Positions 30,260-41,029 are shown, counted from the stretch's first letter. The stretch: 64,000 nt of DNA from Microbacterium maritypicum (GCF_041529975.1 NZ_CP168030.1:1736001-1800000), one strand, 5' to 3'. Numbers and translations: made by a program. The notes: generated by a model from the sequence alone, not told the origin.

Positions 30260-31420
30260 TCAGGACTCGATCGGACCCAGCAGTGCGCTCGCCGCAGTGG
30301 AATGCGCGGATTCGGGGTCGGAGGGGTGGAAGGCACCCGCCAGCACGTCGCGATACAGCCGGGACAGCTCGTTCGCCGAGAAGTAGGAGCCACCGCCCGC
30401 CACGAGCATCGCCTCGTCGACGACGTGCTTGGCCATCGTGATCGCGCGGTGCTTGACGCCCGAGAGCAGCGGGAACCAGCGCGCCCCGTTGTCGACACGA
30501 TCGTCGACGTCGCGGGCGAGCGCCGCGATCTGCGGAGGCAGCGCGTCGTACGCGAGCCCCATGTCAGCGATGCGCCAGCGGATGTCGGGGTCCTGGCTGT
30601 ACGCCAGCCCGGTCTTCTTCGAGTGCCGCTTCTGCGCGGTGGCGATCGCCAGCTCGAGTGCGCGCCGGGCGATGCCGGTGTACACCGAGGCCAGGAGGAT
30701 CTCGAACACCGAGAAGATGCCGAACACGATCGGGTCGGGGCTGGGACCGGGATCGATGCGGCGCACCACGTGCGCGGCATCCGCCACTGCACCGTTCAGC
30801 CGCGTGGTGCGGCTCTGCGTTCCGCGCATGCCCAGGGTGTCCCAGTCATCGGAGGTGGTGACGGCATCCGTCCGCTCCACGAACGCGAACACCAGCTTCG
30901 GCGCGTCGGGGCTCGTGGTGTCGAGGCCGTGCAGTCCGAGCCGCGTCCACACCGGGGCGAGAGACGTGAAGATCTTCGTGCCGGTGAAGGCGTAGCCGCC
31001 GTCCCCGTCGGGCACGGCGGCGGTGTCGCTGCCGAACAGGACCAGGTCGTTGCCGCCCTCGCTGATCCCGAACGCGAAGACCTCGCCGGCGACCGCGCCG
31101 TCCTGCACGAACTCGAGGCCCGGAACGCCGCGGTCGGAGAACACCTTCGCCACCCCGGTCCACACCAGGTGCATGTTGACGGCCAGCGCCGTCGCCGGAG
31201 CGGCACCCGCCAGTCGCTGCTGGAGGAGCGCGGCCTCGGCGAGTCCGAGCCCGGCACCGCCGCGTTCGGTGGGCACCAGGATCGACAGGTAGCCGGCGGC
31301 GCGCAGCTCGTCGAGGTCCTGCCGGGGGAAGGTGTTCTCGCGGTCGTGGATCGGCGCGCGCTCCCTGATTCGTTCGAGAAGGTCGTCGGGCAGGAAGGCC
31401 GTGGGATCGAACGTGCTCAT
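30260..31420 (-). CDS. Acyl-CoA dehydrogenase-family flavoprotein
   Basis: 386 residues with the three-part acyl-CoA dehydrogenase layout: a helical N-terminal domain (IHDRENTFPRQDLDELRAAGYLSILVPTERGGAGLGL), a beta-barrel (about 120-215, GISEGGNDLVLFGSD and FTGTKIFTS), and a C-terminal helical domain. The usual catalytic glutamate region is not clear, so it may belong to the monooxygenase/hydroxylase-like branch of the superfamily. The alpha/beta hydrolase upstream overlaps it by 4 nt, so the two form an operon. Substrate unknown. Confidence 0.83.
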   Translation of the reverse strand: MSTFDPTAFLPDDLLERIRERAPIHDRENTFPRQDLDELRAAGYLSILVPTERGGAGLGLAEAALLQQRLAGAAPATALAVNMHLVWTGVAKVFSDRGVPGLEFVQDGAVAGEVFAFGISEGGNDLVLFGSDTAAVPDGDGGYAFTGTKIFTSLAPVWTRLGLHGLDTTSPDAPKLVFAFVERTDAVTTSDDWDTLGMRGTQSRTTRLNGAVADAAHVVRRIDPGPSPDPIVFGIFSVFEILLASVYTGIARRALELAIATAQKRHSKKTGLAYSQDPDIRWRIADMGLAYDALPPQIAALARDVDDRVDNGARWFPLLSGVKHRAITMAKHVVDEAMLVAGGGSYFSANELSRLYRDVLAGAFHPSDPESAHSTAASALLGPIES

Positions 31421-32175
31421 GCGAGTGCCTCCAGAAGCTGACGGACGGATTCGTCCGGGCGATCACGGTGCAGCGAATGTCCTGCACCCTCGACGACGGA
31501 CAGGGTGATCAGCGGATTCGCGGCGAGGACTTCCGCGGCGAGGTCCCCGGTGAAGATGCTGTAGACCGCGGGATCGGCGCCGATCACGTGCGTCGGCACG
31601 GTGAGGCGCGCGGCGTCGGCACGCACATCCCACGGCTGGTTCTGGACGCTGGTCTGCTCCACCGCCCAGGCGCTGGCGCGCAGGACGGCGTCGACTTTGA
31701 GCTCCTGGTCCTGCGGATGCCAGTGCGGGTGCTCCTGCTGCACGACCTCGAGCCGGGTGTCGGCGAAGGCGCGCTCCTGGCTCCGGCGGACGATGGCCGC
31801 GTCGCGTCCGTCGACATGGATCGCGGGATCGATGAGCACGAGGCGTCGCGTCCAGCCGGGGGAGGATGCGGCCGCGACCGTGCTCGCCGCGCCGCCGAGG
31901 GAGTGGCCGATGACCGCGTCCCAGGATCCGCCGTCCTCCGGATGAGTGGCGGCGAGGTCGGCACCGTAGGCGGCGACGGAGTAGTCGAGGGAGCGCGGGG
32001 CGTCGCCGTGACCCCGGAGATCGACGGCCGTGGCATGCCATCCGGCGTCGGCGAGAGCATCACCCAGGCGCCACATCAGCGCGCCCGAAGAGCCGAGACC
32101 GTGGACCAGAAGCGCCCGCCGCGAGGCCGACGGAGAACCCCAGGCGAGGCGGGGCAGCGTGAGCGGTGCAGGCAT
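31417..32175 (-). CDS. Alpha/beta-fold hydrolase
   Basis: 252 residues. The nucleophile elbow is GHSLGG (about residue 92), the oxyanion HG-type sequence is LLVHGLGSSGALMWRL (about 23-38), a candidate acid lies in GADPAVYS, and the histidine is in VEGAGHSLHRD near the C-terminus. The layout is complete. The ATG at 32175 has TAGGCT 6 nt upstream on the minus strand, suggesting leaderless transcription. The gene is coupled to the acyl-CoA dehydrogenase gene by a 4-nt overlap. Substrate unknown; ester or thioester hydrolase are equal options. Confidence 0.85.
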   Translation of the reverse strand: MPAPLTLPRLAWGSPSASRRALLVHGLGSSGALMWRLGDALADAGWHATAVDLRGHGDAPRSLDYSVAAYGADLAATHPEDGGSWDAVIGHSLGGAASTVAAASSPGWTRRLVLIDPAIHVDGRDAAIVRRSQERAFADTRLEVVQQEHPHWHPQDQELKVDAVLRASAWAVEQTSVQNQPWDVRADAARLTVPTHVIGADPAVYSIFTGDLAAEVLAANPLITLSVVEGAGHSLHRDRPDESVRQLLEALA

Positions 32176-32232
32176 GGCACCAGCCTACGACCGGGAGAGG
32201 CGACGGTCCCTGCGCGTATTGGCGGGGGAGTG

Positions 32233-33153
32233 TCAGTCGAGCGGCGGCAGTGCCGGCAGGTCCGCCGCGATCAGCAGCACTCTCTCGGCGGCGGCGTGGC
32301 CCGCGGAGAGGCGCGCGGCGAGGTCGGCGCCGTCGAGGGTCGCCGCCAGGAAGCCGGAGGCGAAAGCATCGCCCGCGCCGACCGGCTCGACCACGTCGAC
32401 CACCGGAGCGGGGACGAACACCGGCTCGGCATCGCCGTCGTACGCGGTCGCGCCGATGTCGCCGTCCTTGACGATCAGCAGCGCGCAGTTCGGCAGGAAG
32501 GCCCGGATCTCGGCCGCCGTCGCGGTTCCCCAGATGCGTTCGGCCTCGTCGCGTCCGACGAAGGTGATGTCGGCGGCGTCGGCCAGGCGGGCGAGGGTCT
32601 CGGCCGCGTCCTCTCGACTCCACAGGGGGCGGCGGTCGTTCACGTCGAAGGACACCAGCGCACCGGCTGTGCGCGCATCGGCGAAGAGCCGGTACACCAT
32701 CTCGCGGCAGGATGCGGAGAGCGCGGGCGTGATCCCGGTGGTGTGCACGATGCGCACGCCGTCGAGCCGCTCCGGCGTCAGGAACCCCGCCTCCATGCGA
32801 GAGGCCGCGGAGCCTCGGCGGTAGTAGTAGACGGAGGAGGACTCGACGCCCGGATCCTTGAACATCACGCCGGTCGGGGTGGTGTCGTCGCGCTCGACCC
32901 ACAGCTCCACGCCGCGACGCTCGAGCTCCGACGCGATGCGGTCGCCGAGCGGATCGGCGCCGAGCCGGGATGCCCACGCCACGCGGTGCCCGGTCGCGGC
33001 GACCCCGGCCGACACGTTCGACTCCGCCCCGGCGATGCCGATCGTCGCGTGACCGGCTGTCGCGAGTGCGGCATCGGTCGGTGTGATCAGCGCCATGGTC
33101 TCGCCGACGCAGACGATCTCGGGTGCGGAGACGGGGGAGGAGGTGGAGCTCAT
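32233..33153 (-). CDS. PfkB-family sugar kinase (2-keto-3-deoxygluconate kinase-like)
   Basis: 306 residues of ribokinase type. Seen: an N-terminal GxT-type start with VGETMALITP, GAESNVSAGVAATGHRVAWASRLGADPLGDR (PfkB signature 1 region), and the catalytic aspartate motif VEPVGAGDAFASGFLAA (about 250, signature 2). Substrate-loop features (ESSSVYYYRRGSAASRM) are of the KDG-kinase type. The upstream MFS gene overlaps it by 4 nt, so a sugar acid or ketose imported by that transporter is a likely substrate. The substrate is inferred from family and neighbour only. Confidence 0.85.
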   Translation of the reverse strand: MSSTSSPVSAPEIVCVGETMALITPTDAALATAGHATIGIAGAESNVSAGVAATGHRVAWASRLGADPLGDRIASELERRGVELWVERDDTTPTGVMFKDPGVESSSVYYYRRGSAASRMEAGFLTPERLDGVRIVHTTGITPALSASCREMVYRLFADARTAGALVSFDVNDRRPLWSREDAAETLARLADAADITFVGRDEAERIWGTATAAEIRAFLPNCALLIVKDGDIGATAYDGDAEPVFVPAPVVDVVEPVGAGDAFASGFLAATLDGADLAARLSAGHAAAERVLLIAADLPALPPLD

Positions 33154-34358
33154 GAGGGGGTGACCGCCAGGGGTTCGGTGTCGGGATACGGGCTCGCGTC
33201 GCGATGACGCAGGTCGGGGAAGGAACGGACGAAGACGATGGAGACGAGCAGGCCGACCGCGGCGAAGATCGTGGCGGCCAGGTAGGCGCCGCGCCAGTCG
33301 CTCGCATCGACGAGGAACCCGGCGACGGCGGATCCGGCTGCCGCGCCGATCAGCTGCCCGGTGCCCGCCCAGCCGAAGGCTTCAGCGGTCTCGCTGAACT
33401 TCACGCTGGCCGAGGTGATGGCGAAGAGCACGGCGAGGGCGGGAGCGATGCCGATGCCGGCGAGGATCAGGGTGCCGCCCAGCCAGAACACGTTGAGCAT
33501 GACCATCGTGAGGCCCAGGCCGATCGTGACGATCAGCAGGCGGCGCGCCATGGCCCACGGCCCGATCGGGATGTGGCCGAACGCCAGGCCGCCCGCCAGG
33601 CTCCCCGCCGAGAACACGGCGAGCACGAGTCCGGCCGCGAGACTGCCGTGCTCGAAGGTCGCGACGACGCCCACCTCGACCGCCGAGCAGGCGCCGATCA
33701 GCAGGAAGCCGATGACGGTCGCCAGCAGCACGGGAGGTTTGAGGACGACCTTGCCCAGCGCATTGCGGCTGCGCGGGATGCGCACCCGACCGACCTCGGG
33801 GGAGAGGATGAACCAGGCGCCGCCGCCGACGAGGATGATCGCCACCAGCAGCAGGCCCTCCGCCGTGCCGATCTGGGTGGAGACCAGGGTGATGACGACC
33901 GGCGCCAGCACCCAGATGATCTCCTGCAGCGAGGCGTCGAGGGAGAACAGCGGCGTGAGGTTCGAGGAGTTCACGAGCTTCGGGTAGATCGTGCGCACGG
34001 CGGCCTGCACGGGCGGGGTGGAGAGCCCCGCGACCATCCCGAGCAGCATGTAACCAGGCACGTCGAGCGGAAGCAGAGCGAGGCCGAGCACGGTGACGAC
34101 GCACACCGACAGGGTGAGGGTGATCACGCGTCGCATGCCCCAGACGCCCATCCACCGACTCGTGATCGGGCCGGCGACGGCCTGCCCCACGCTGGTCGCG
34201 GCTAGGACGAGGCCGGCGGAGCCGTACGACCCGGTCTGCTGCTCGACGTGCAGCAGGATCGCGAGGGACATCATGCCGTTGGGGAAGCGCGCGGTCAGCT
34301 GAGCCGCGATCATGCGCGCCACTCCGGGCGTGCGAAGAAGGTCCCGATATCCCGCCAC
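33150..34358 (-). CDS. MFS transporter
   Basis: 402 residues with about 12 hydrophobic helices and a central cytoplasmic loop near ILSPEVGRVRIPRSRNALGK. The loop 2-3 motif is present as TSRWMGVWGMRRV. I choose the GTG at 34358, which has TACCGT 6 nt upstream (leaderless type); the open frame extends further to 34424 without supporting features. The stop overlaps the PfkB start by 4 nt. Probably takes up the sugar phosphorylated by the downstream kinase; an exporter role cannot be excluded. Confidence 0.85.
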   Translation of the reverse strand: MAGYRDLLRTPGVARMIAAQLTARFPNGMMSLAILLHVEQQTGSYGSAGLVLAATSVGQAVAGPITSRWMGVWGMRRVITLTLSVCVVTVLGLALLPLDVPGYMLLGMVAGLSTPPVQAAVRTIYPKLVNSSNLTPLFSLDASLQEIIWVLAPVVITLVSTQIGTAEGLLLVAIILVGGGAWFILSPEVGRVRIPRSRNALGKVVLKPPVLLATVIGFLLIGACSAVEVGVVATFEHGSLAAGLVLAVFSAGSLAGGLAFGHIPIGPWAMARRLLIVTIGLGLTMVMLNVFWLGGTLILAGIGIAPALAVLFAITSASVKFSETAEAFGWAGTGQLIGAAAGSAVAGFLVDASDWRGAYLAATIFAAVGLLVSIVFVRSFPDLRHRDASPYPDTEPLAVTPS

Positions 34359-34748
34359 CAGACAACGGTACCGGGCCTCGAGTGTGGTCGTGGAAGAGGC
34401 CGTGCGGCGACACGCCCGCGACACGCCGAAAGTCCGATTCCACAGGAAACGAAATGTCTGAGGGGCGGCGTAGCGTGCCCCCTGTGGATGGATCGTTCAC
34501 AGGGGCTTCCCAGCCGCGATTTCTCGCGGTTCGCGAGCCTCGCGAAGGGGCCTCAGCCTGTGGAAGAAACGGTGGAGAACCTGTGTTGTATCTGTAGAGA
34601 ACGGTGGATAACTACACGGATGTAACTACTACCCCTTGTGGTCGCCCCCAATGTCGGTCCCCATATGTAGTATTGAAGTCCCGGCAGGGGGTCTACCGGG
34701 AAACAGCCTGATGAGAAGCAGGCCAGAGATTTGAGGGGTTACGAAAAG
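34359..34748. promoter_or_regulatory. nrd upstream region with candidate tandem NrdR boxes
   Basis: A 390-nt intergenic region ahead of the nrd operon. Two NrdR-like 16-bp elements are at 34626-34641 (CTACTACCCCTTGTGG) and 34658-34673 (TCCCCATATGTAGTAT). They resemble the ACACTATATATAGTGT consensus at about half to two-thirds of positions. Their starts are 32 bp apart, three helical turns, which is the spacing of known tandem NrdR boxes. TAGTAT (34668-34673) could be the -10. The nrdR gene itself is not in the window. Confidence 0.5.
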
Positions 34749-34982
34749 ATGTCGATCACGGTCTACACAAAGCCTTCCTGCGTTCAGTGCAACGCCACCT
34801 ACCGCGCCCTCGATGCCAAGGGCATCGAGTACGAGATCCTCGACCTTTCCGAGGACCCGACGGCGCTCGAGCAGGTCAAGGCGCTCGGCTACCTGCAGGC
34901 ACCCGTCGTCGTCACCGACGAGGGTCACTGGTCGGGTTTCCGTCCCGACAAGATCGACGAGCTCGCCTCCCGTCTGGCGTGA
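34749..34982 (+). CDS. nrdH: Glutaredoxin-like NrdH redoxin
   Basis: 77-residue thioredoxin-fold electron donor for class Ib ribonucleotide reductase. The redox motif CVQC is at residues 11-14 (TKPSCVQCNATYRAL), and WSGFRPDKIDELA matches the NrdH C-terminus. I start it at ATG 34749 (MSITVYTKPSC), the family start; a TTG at 34731 would add six residues. GAGGGG lies about 11 nt upstream. It is the first gene of nrdHIEF, with nrdI starting 6 nt after its stop. Confidence 0.95.
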   Translation: MSITVYTKPSCVQCNATYRALDAKGIEYEILDLSEDPTALEQVKALGYLQAPVVVTDEGHWSGFRPDKIDELASRLA

Positions 34983-34988
34983 CGCCCC

Positions 34989-35423
34989 ATGAGCGCCGTC
35001 GCGACCGCAGCGCCGCTCCTGATCTACTTCTCGAGCGTGTCGGGTAACACTGCGCGCTTCATCGAGAAACTCGGACTCCCGTCCCGACGCATCCCCCTCC
35101 ACCGGCACGAAGAAGATCTCGTCATCGACGAGCCGTTCGTGCTGGTCACCCCCACCTATGGCGGGGGCGCGGGGCGCGGCGTCGAGAAGGGCGCCGTCCC
35201 CAAACAGGTGATCCGGTTTCTCAACGACGAGCGCAACCGGCGCCACATCCGCGGAGTGATCTCCGCGGGCAACACCAACTTCGGCGATGCATTCTGCCTC
35301 GCCGGTGACATCATCAGCCGCAAGTGCCACGTGCCGCACTTGTATCGGCTCGAGATCTTCGGCACACAAGACGATGTGGATCGCGTGAGCGACGGATTGG
35401 AACGACGGTGGCAGCTTCAGTGA
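34989..35423 (+). CDS. nrdI: NrdI flavodoxin-like protein
   Basis: 144 residues. Supplies superoxide for assembly of the dimanganese-tyrosyl cofactor of NrdF. The flavin-phosphate loop is [16 protein letters not shown] (about 14-29), [11 protein letters not shown] is the FMN-binding loop, and [19 protein letters not shown] is a conserved NrdI segment. Complete. The stop overlaps the nrdE start. Confidence 0.95.
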   Translation: MSAVATAAPLLIYFSSVSGNTARFIEKLGLPSRRIPLHRHEEDLVIDEPFVLVTPTYGGGAGRGVEKGAVPKQVIRFLNDERNRRHIRGVISAGNTNFGDAFCLAGDIISRKCHVPHLYRLEIFGTQDDVDRVSDGLERRWQLQ

Positions 35424-37564
35424 CCGAGACAGTGGCATTCAAGGCGAACCCTGCATACGAGGGTCTCGACTATCACGCCCTCAACGCGATGCTCAACCTG
35501 TACGACGCGGACGGGAAGATCCAGTTCGACGCCGACAAGCGCGCGGCGCGGGAGTACTTCCTGCAGCACGTGAACCAGAACACGGTGTTCTTCCACTCGC
35601 TCAAGGAGCGTCTGGACTACCTCGTGGAGAAGGAGTACTACGAGGGTGCCGTCATCGAGAAGTACTCGATGGAGTTCATCCAGAAGCTCAACGATCTCGC
35701 CTACGGCAAGAAGTTCCGCTTCGAGACGTTCCTCGGCGCGTTCAAGTACTACACGAGCTACACGCTCAAGACCTTCGACGGCAAGCGCTACCTCGAGCGC
35801 TTCGAGGACCGTGTCGTCATGACCGCGCTCGGCCTCGCCGACGGTGACGAGAAGCTCGCGGTCGCCCTCGTCGAGGAGATCATCTCCGGTCGCTTCCAGC
35901 CCGCAACCCCGACCTTCCTCAATGCCGGCAAGGCACAGCGCGGCGAGCTCGTCAGCTGCTTCCTGCTGCGCATCGAAGACAACATGGAGTCGATCGCCCG
36001 CGGCATCAACTCCGCGCTGCAGCTCTCCAAGCGCGGCGGCGGCGTGGCGCTCCTGCTCTCGAACATCCGCGAGTCGGGTGCGCCGATCAAGCAGATCGAG
36101 AACCAGTCCTCGGGCATCATCCCCGTGATGAAGCTCCTCGAAGACAGCTTCAGCTACGCCAACCAGCTCGGTGCCCGTCAGGGTGCGGGTGCGGTGTACC
36201 TCAACGCGCACCACCCCGACATCATGCGCTTCCTCGACACCAAGCGTGAGAACGCCGACGAGAAGATCCGCATCAAGACTCTCTCGCTGGGTGTCGTGGT
36301 TCCCGACATCACGTTCGAGCTCGCCAAGAACGACGAGGACATGTACCTGTTCTCGCCGTACGACGTCGAGAAGGTCTACGGCGTGCCGTTCGGCGACATC
36401 TCGGTCACCGAGAAGTACCGCGAGATGGTCGACGACCCGCGCATCAAGAAGACCAAGATCAACGCGCGCGAGTTCTTCCAGACCGTCGCCGAGATCCAGT
36501 TCGAGTCCGGCTACCCGTACGTCATGTTCGAAGACACGGTGAACAAGGCCAACCCGATCAAGGGTCGGATCAACATGTCCAACCTCTGCAGCGAGATCCT
36601 GCAGGTGAACACGCCGACGACGTACAACGACGACCTGTCGTACGACAACATCGGCAAGGACATCTCCTGCAACCTCGGCTCGATGAACATCGCGCTGTCG
36701 ATGGATGCCGACGACCTGGGTCAGACCGTCGAGACGGCGATCCGCGCTCTCACCGCGGTCAGCGACCAGAGCCACATCGGCTCGGTGCGCTCGATCGAGG
36801 ACGGCAACGACCGCTCTCACGCGATCGGCCTCGGCCAGATGAACCTGCACGGATACCTTGCCCGCGAGCACGTGTACTACGGCTCCGAAGAGGGCATCGA
36901 CTTCACGAACATCTACTTCTACACGGTGCTGTTCCACGCGCTGCGTGCGTCGAACAACCTCGCCATCGAGCGCGGCACGACGTTCGACGGGTTCGAGGAC
37001 TCGACCTACGCGTCGGGTGCGTTCTTCGACAAGTACATCGACCAGGCGTGGGTCCCCGCGACCGAGAAGGTCAAGGAGCTCTTCGCCGGCAAGCACATCC
37101 CGACGCAGGATGACTGGGCCGAGCTGAAGGCGTCGATCCAGAAGCACGGCATCTACAACCAGAACCTGCAGGCCGTCCCGCCGACCGGGTCGATCTCGTA
37201 CATCAACAACTCCACGTCGTCGATCCACCCGATCGCGTCGAAGATCGAGATCCGCAAGGAAGGCAAGCTCGGTCGCGTGTACTACCCGGCGGCGTTCATG
37301 ACGAACGACAACCTGGAGTACTACCAGGACGCATACGAGATCGGCTACGAGAAGGTCATCGACACGTACGCGGCTGCCACGCAGCACGTCGACCAGGGTC
37401 TGTCGCTGACGCTGTTCTTCAAGGACACCGCCACCACGCGTGACATCAACAAGGCGCAGATCTACGCATGGCGCAAGGGCATCAAGACGATCTACTACAT
37501 CCGCCTGCGTCAGCTGGCGCTCGAGGGCACCGACATGGCCGAGTGCGTCTCGTGCATGCTCTGA
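35408..37564 (+). CDS. nrdE: Class Ib ribonucleoside-diphosphate reductase, alpha subunit
   Basis: About 718 residues, reducing ribonucleoside diphosphates to deoxy forms. The N-terminal ATP-cone is absent, as usual for NrdE. Active-site cysteines lie in VSCFLLRI and in [25 protein letters not shown] is the conserved 3'-end motif, and the redox pair is in the C-terminal ECVSCML. The start is either GTG 35408 (with GGAACGAC upstream) or GTG 35420, which gives a GTGA overlap with the nrdI stop. Both are in frame and I prefer the first by a small margin. Confidence 0.95.
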   Translation: MAASVTETVAFKANPAYEGLDYHALNAMLNLYDADGKIQFDADKRAAREYFLQHVNQNTVFFHSLKERLDYLVEKEYYEGAVIEKYSMEFIQKLNDLAYGKKFRFETFLGAFKYYTSYTLKTFDGKRYLERFEDRVVMTALGLADGDEKLAVALVEEIISGRFQPATPTFLNAGKAQRGELVSCFLLRIEDNMESIARGINSALQLSKRGGGVALLLSNIRESGAPIKQIENQSSGIIPVMKLLEDSFSYANQLGARQGAGAVYLNAHHPDIMRFLDTKRENADEKIRIKTLSLGVVVPDITFELAKNDEDMYLFSPYDVEKVYGVPFGDISVTEKYREMVDDPRIKKTKINAREFFQTVAEIQFESGYPYVMFEDTVNKANPIKGRINMSNLCSEILQVNTPTTYNDDLSYDNIGKDISCNLGSMNIALSMDADDLGQTVETAIRALTAVSDQSHIGSVRSIEDGNDRSHAIGLGQMNLHGYLAREHVYYGSEEGIDFTNIYFYTVLFHALRASNNLAIERGTTFDGFEDSTYASGAFFDKYIDQAWVPATEKVKELFAGKHIPTQDDWAELKASIQKHGIYNQNLQAVPPTGSISYINNSTSSIHPIASKIEIRKEGKLGRVYYPAAFMTNDNLEYYQDAYEIGYEKVIDTYAAATQHVDQGLSLTLFFKDTATTRDINKAQIYAWRKGIKTIYYIRLRQLALEGTDMAECVSCML

Positions 37565-37572
37565 CCTGTTGA

Positions 37573-38589
<1,017 letters not shown>

Positions 38590-38774
38590 CCCGTTGTGCG
38601 GCGTCGCGCATTGCGGCGCCGCACCTCGCTGAAGTTGGCGCAGCCAACCATACGTGGCACTGATTCGACAGTTGGCACAACGGTCGCAGCGCGTCTGAAC
38701 TATTGAAAGTAAAGGTGGTAGCAGACATTGCGTTCAACACGTTGCTCGGCGGGCGACTCCCGTTGCGCGTCTGA
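38590..38774. other. Junction between nrdF and the accessory region, no gene
   Basis: I see no coding sequence, RNA motif or clear terminator here. The region lies exactly between the last core gene and a broken SDR gene, and is the most likely breakpoint of the insertion or deletion that joined them. Short inverted pieces such as GTTGGCGCAGCCAAC (38633-38647) are present but without an obvious role. Confidence 0.5.
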
Positions 38775-39110
38775 GGTCTGATGCCGGTGGTTAACATGGC
38801 GGCATACTCGGCGACTAAGGGCGCGATTGCGTCGTTCACTCACTCCATCGCACTCGAATATGCGAAGCAGGGGCTGCGTGCCATCAACATCGTGCCCGGC
38901 GGCATAGAAAGTGGCATCACGAGCACTACCGCGCAAACCCTCCCCGCGGACACGGACTGGTCTCTGTTCGGTAATTCGCAGGCTCAACTCAACGACGGTC
39001 GTCAGGGGACGCCGGAAGATGTCGCCGGAGTCATTGCCATGCTCATCTCCAGCGACGGGGCCTTCATCACCGGTACCGAGATCCGCGTCGATGGCGGAGC
39101 CCACATGTAG
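38775..39110 (+). pseudogene. Short-chain dehydrogenase, C-terminal remnant
   Basis: The last ~109 residues of a classical SDR survive: the active-site MAAYSATKGAIASFTHSIAL (Tyr9 and Lys13 of the remnant, YxxxK), GLRAINIVPGGIESG, and TEIRVDGGAHM at the end. The first ~140 residues, including the TGxxxGIG cofactor loop and the catalytic serine, are absent. An in-frame TGA stands only 6 nt before the first ATG of the frame (38781). The gene is therefore broken at the 5' side and should be non-functional. A good marker of rearrangement. Confidence 0.82.
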
Positions 39111-39239
39111 TGCAAGCGTGGCTGTTCAGCGAGATGTCCGGCCAGAGGCGGATGTGCGGGATGTGCCTTGGGGTACTGGGCACGCTCAATTTGGCGCCCG
39201 CGACGATGAGGCTTTCGGGAAGCGCAGGGGCACAAGGCG

Positions 39240-40172
39240 TCAGCGCGCTGGTGGATCGACGATAGGCGTCGGTGCCGGCCCCAACTGTTCGATCTTCGCC
39301 CACAGCTCCGACGGAACCGTCTGACGCTGTAGCTCGTCCAGCTCGTCCAGGCGCCGAGGTGAGGAGATGCCGACGACTGTCGAGTCGATGAGAGATGACT
39401 GGAGGGAGAAGGCCAGGGCGACTGCGGGGAGGGAGAGGTCGTGCTCCCTGCACAGCAGCTCGAGAGCACGCGTCCAGGTCAGGAGCTCTGCCGAGGCAGG
39501 CAGGTAAGCATAGCGCGCATCCTGCCGCGGACCGGCGGCGAGAAGGCCTGCGCCGAACGGTGCGGCGTTGAAGACGACCATGCCGCGGCGGCGAGCGTCC
39601 TCGAACAGTGCCGTTGCGCTCTGGTCAACGAGGGTGAATCGGTTGTGACAGAGCACCGCATCGAACACGCCGCTCGACACGTAAGCGCTCATCATCGGGA
39701 TCGGGCCGCCGGCGACACCGATGGCCCCCACTGCACCCGAGTCGCGAAGTTCCACAAGACCTTGGACTGCTCCTCCGGGCCCCAGGGCTTCCGACATCGA
39801 GAGCATGTCCGGATCATGGAGGTGCAGGAGGGGGATCGTATCGATCCCGAGCCGCGCGCGACTCTCATCGAACGAGCGCCATACACGGTCCCGGTCGAAG
39901 CGCCCTGTGACGGGATCGACATCGACCTTGGTGATGATGTCTGCAGAACGGGTGGGCCCCAGTCGAGTCGCTGCAGCACCGAGGACTGCTTCGGAGCGGC
40001 CGCCGGCGTAGTTGCTCGACGTGTCCACGTATGTGTGGCCGGAGGCGAGCGTGAGCTCTGCGAAGTCGATGGCACCGCGTTCCTCGACGGAGCCGACGGT
40101 CGTGCTTCGCCCGAGATTCGACAGCCCCAGGGTGAGGGAAGAAGGGGTCCTCAGACGAGCTTCGGCGGTCAT
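39240..40172 (-). CDS. Aldo/keto reductase
   Basis: 310 residues of (beta/alpha)8 AKR fold. The catalytic tetrad can be placed: Asp in YVDTSSNYAGGRSE, with the Tyr following, Lys in ITKVDVD, and His in LLHLHDPD. The C-terminal NADPH-binding part includes VVGISSPRRLDELDEL. It resembles L-fucose/D-threo-aldose (galactose) dehydrogenases in layout, so oxidation of a deoxy-sugar or galactose-like sugar is possible. It is downstream of and co-directional with the TetR gene, 100 bp apart. Confidence 0.88.
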   Translation of the reverse strand: MTAEARLRTPSSLTLGLSNLGRSTTVGSVEERGAIDFAELTLASGHTYVDTSSNYAGGRSEAVLGAAATRLGPTRSADIITKVDVDPVTGRFDRDRVWRSFDESRARLGIDTIPLLHLHDPDMLSMSEALGPGGAVQGLVELRDSGAVGAIGVAGGPIPMMSAYVSSGVFDAVLCHNRFTLVDQSATALFEDARRRGMVVFNAAPFGAGLLAAGPRQDARYAYLPASAELLTWTRALELLCREHDLSLPAVALAFSLQSSLIDSTVVGISSPRRLDELDELQRQTVPSELWAKIEQLGPAPTPIVDPPAR

Positions 40173-40272
40173 CGACGACTCTTTCGTTCCGTGGATGGGT
40201 GTGTGGTCACCCTACGGTAAAAACCGAACAGTTGTCACACATTTAGTGCGGCGTGCCAAAGGTAGGGGGTCG

Positions 40273-40917
40273 TCATGAATGGGCGGAAGCATCCATCCCC
40301 GTCAGCGCCTCGGGGACGGCCGACTCGAAGAACAAGACCATGGCGGCACTCATGTCCGCGGACGGGTCGATGAGCCACTGGAGCTGCACCCCGTCCCATG
40401 TTGCGATGAGGAGGCGGCCCAGCAAGTTCGCGTCGCGCTCAGGGTTGATGCGACCCTGCTTCTGGTCGTATGCGAAAGCGGCCGCAAGTTCCTTCGCCTT
40501 GCGTTCATAGCGGGTGACGAACCAGTCGTGCGCGGGGTGGGTCGGTGCTGACGATTCGGCCGCCAGGATCGCGAACAACCTCAGCAACTCCGGTCGTTCG
40601 ACGCTGGAACGCACTCGTTCGAGCGTTGCAGGAACGATGCCGCGCTCGATGCATGCCGCGTTGAAGTCGAAGGCCTCGTTGCCCGAAGTTGTCCCATCGG
40701 ACCTCTCCAAGACCGCCTCAAGAAGCTCGTACTTCGTGCCGAAGTGATGGACCACGCTGGTCAGGGCTACATCCAGTTGGCGGGCGATGTCTCGCAATGA
40801 ACCGCCGTGGTAACCGTGCGTGCCGAACACCGTCGTCGCTGCATCCAGGATGTCGTTGGAGCGCTGAGCGGACTTGGCGTACGGTCCGCGGGTGCCAGCG
40901 GATTTCGGTCCAGTCAT
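40273..40917 (-). CDS. TetR-family transcriptional regulator
   Basis: 214 residues. The N-terminal HTH (about 15-62) has ILDAATTVFGTHGYHGGSLRDI and RQLDVALTSVVHHFGTKYELL, a clear TetR pattern. The C-terminal ligand domain is helical with no recognised motif. The ATG at 40917 is chosen over an upstream one at 40953 because MTGPKSAGTRGPYAKSAQ is a plausible N-terminus leading to the HTH. It is divergent from the sugar ABC transporter operon (157 bp between starts), so it probably represses that operon, itself and possibly the aldo/keto reductase. Confidence 0.88.
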   Translation of the reverse strand: MTGPKSAGTRGPYAKSAQRSNDILDAATTVFGTHGYHGGSLRDIARQLDVALTSVVHHFGTKYELLEAVLERSDGTTSGNEAFDFNAACIERGIVPATLERVRSSVERPELLRLFAILAAESSAPTHPAHDWFVTRYERKAKELAAAFAYDQKQGRINPERDANLLGRLLIATWDGVQLQWLIDPSADMSAAMVLFFESAVPEALTGMDASAHS

Positions 40918-41015
40918 GAACGCGACCCTACCGACTTCCTTCACCCACGTCACGCCCGCGCGCCCCGACCCGCGCGTCGAAACGAAAATGTAGCACTTGT
41001 TCCAAATTCGATGTA

Positions 41016-41029
41016 TGGTGACTTCACCA
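41016..41029. promoter_or_regulatory. Inverted repeat before the ABC transporter operon
   Basis: TGGTGA (41016-41021) and TCACCA (41024-41029), separated by 2 nt, form a perfect 6-bp inverted repeat 46 bp before the binding-protein ATG and within the TetR divergent region. A candidate operator only. Confidence 0.35.

Noticed and set aside
35417..37387. A 656-codon open frame antisense to nrdE
   Set aside because: Val/Leu/Arg/Asp-rich mirror of nrdE codons with no recognisable domain.
40216..40227. CGGTAAAAACCG palindrome before the aldo/keto reductase
   Set aside because: Four-base arms only; too short to call an operator without a second copy.
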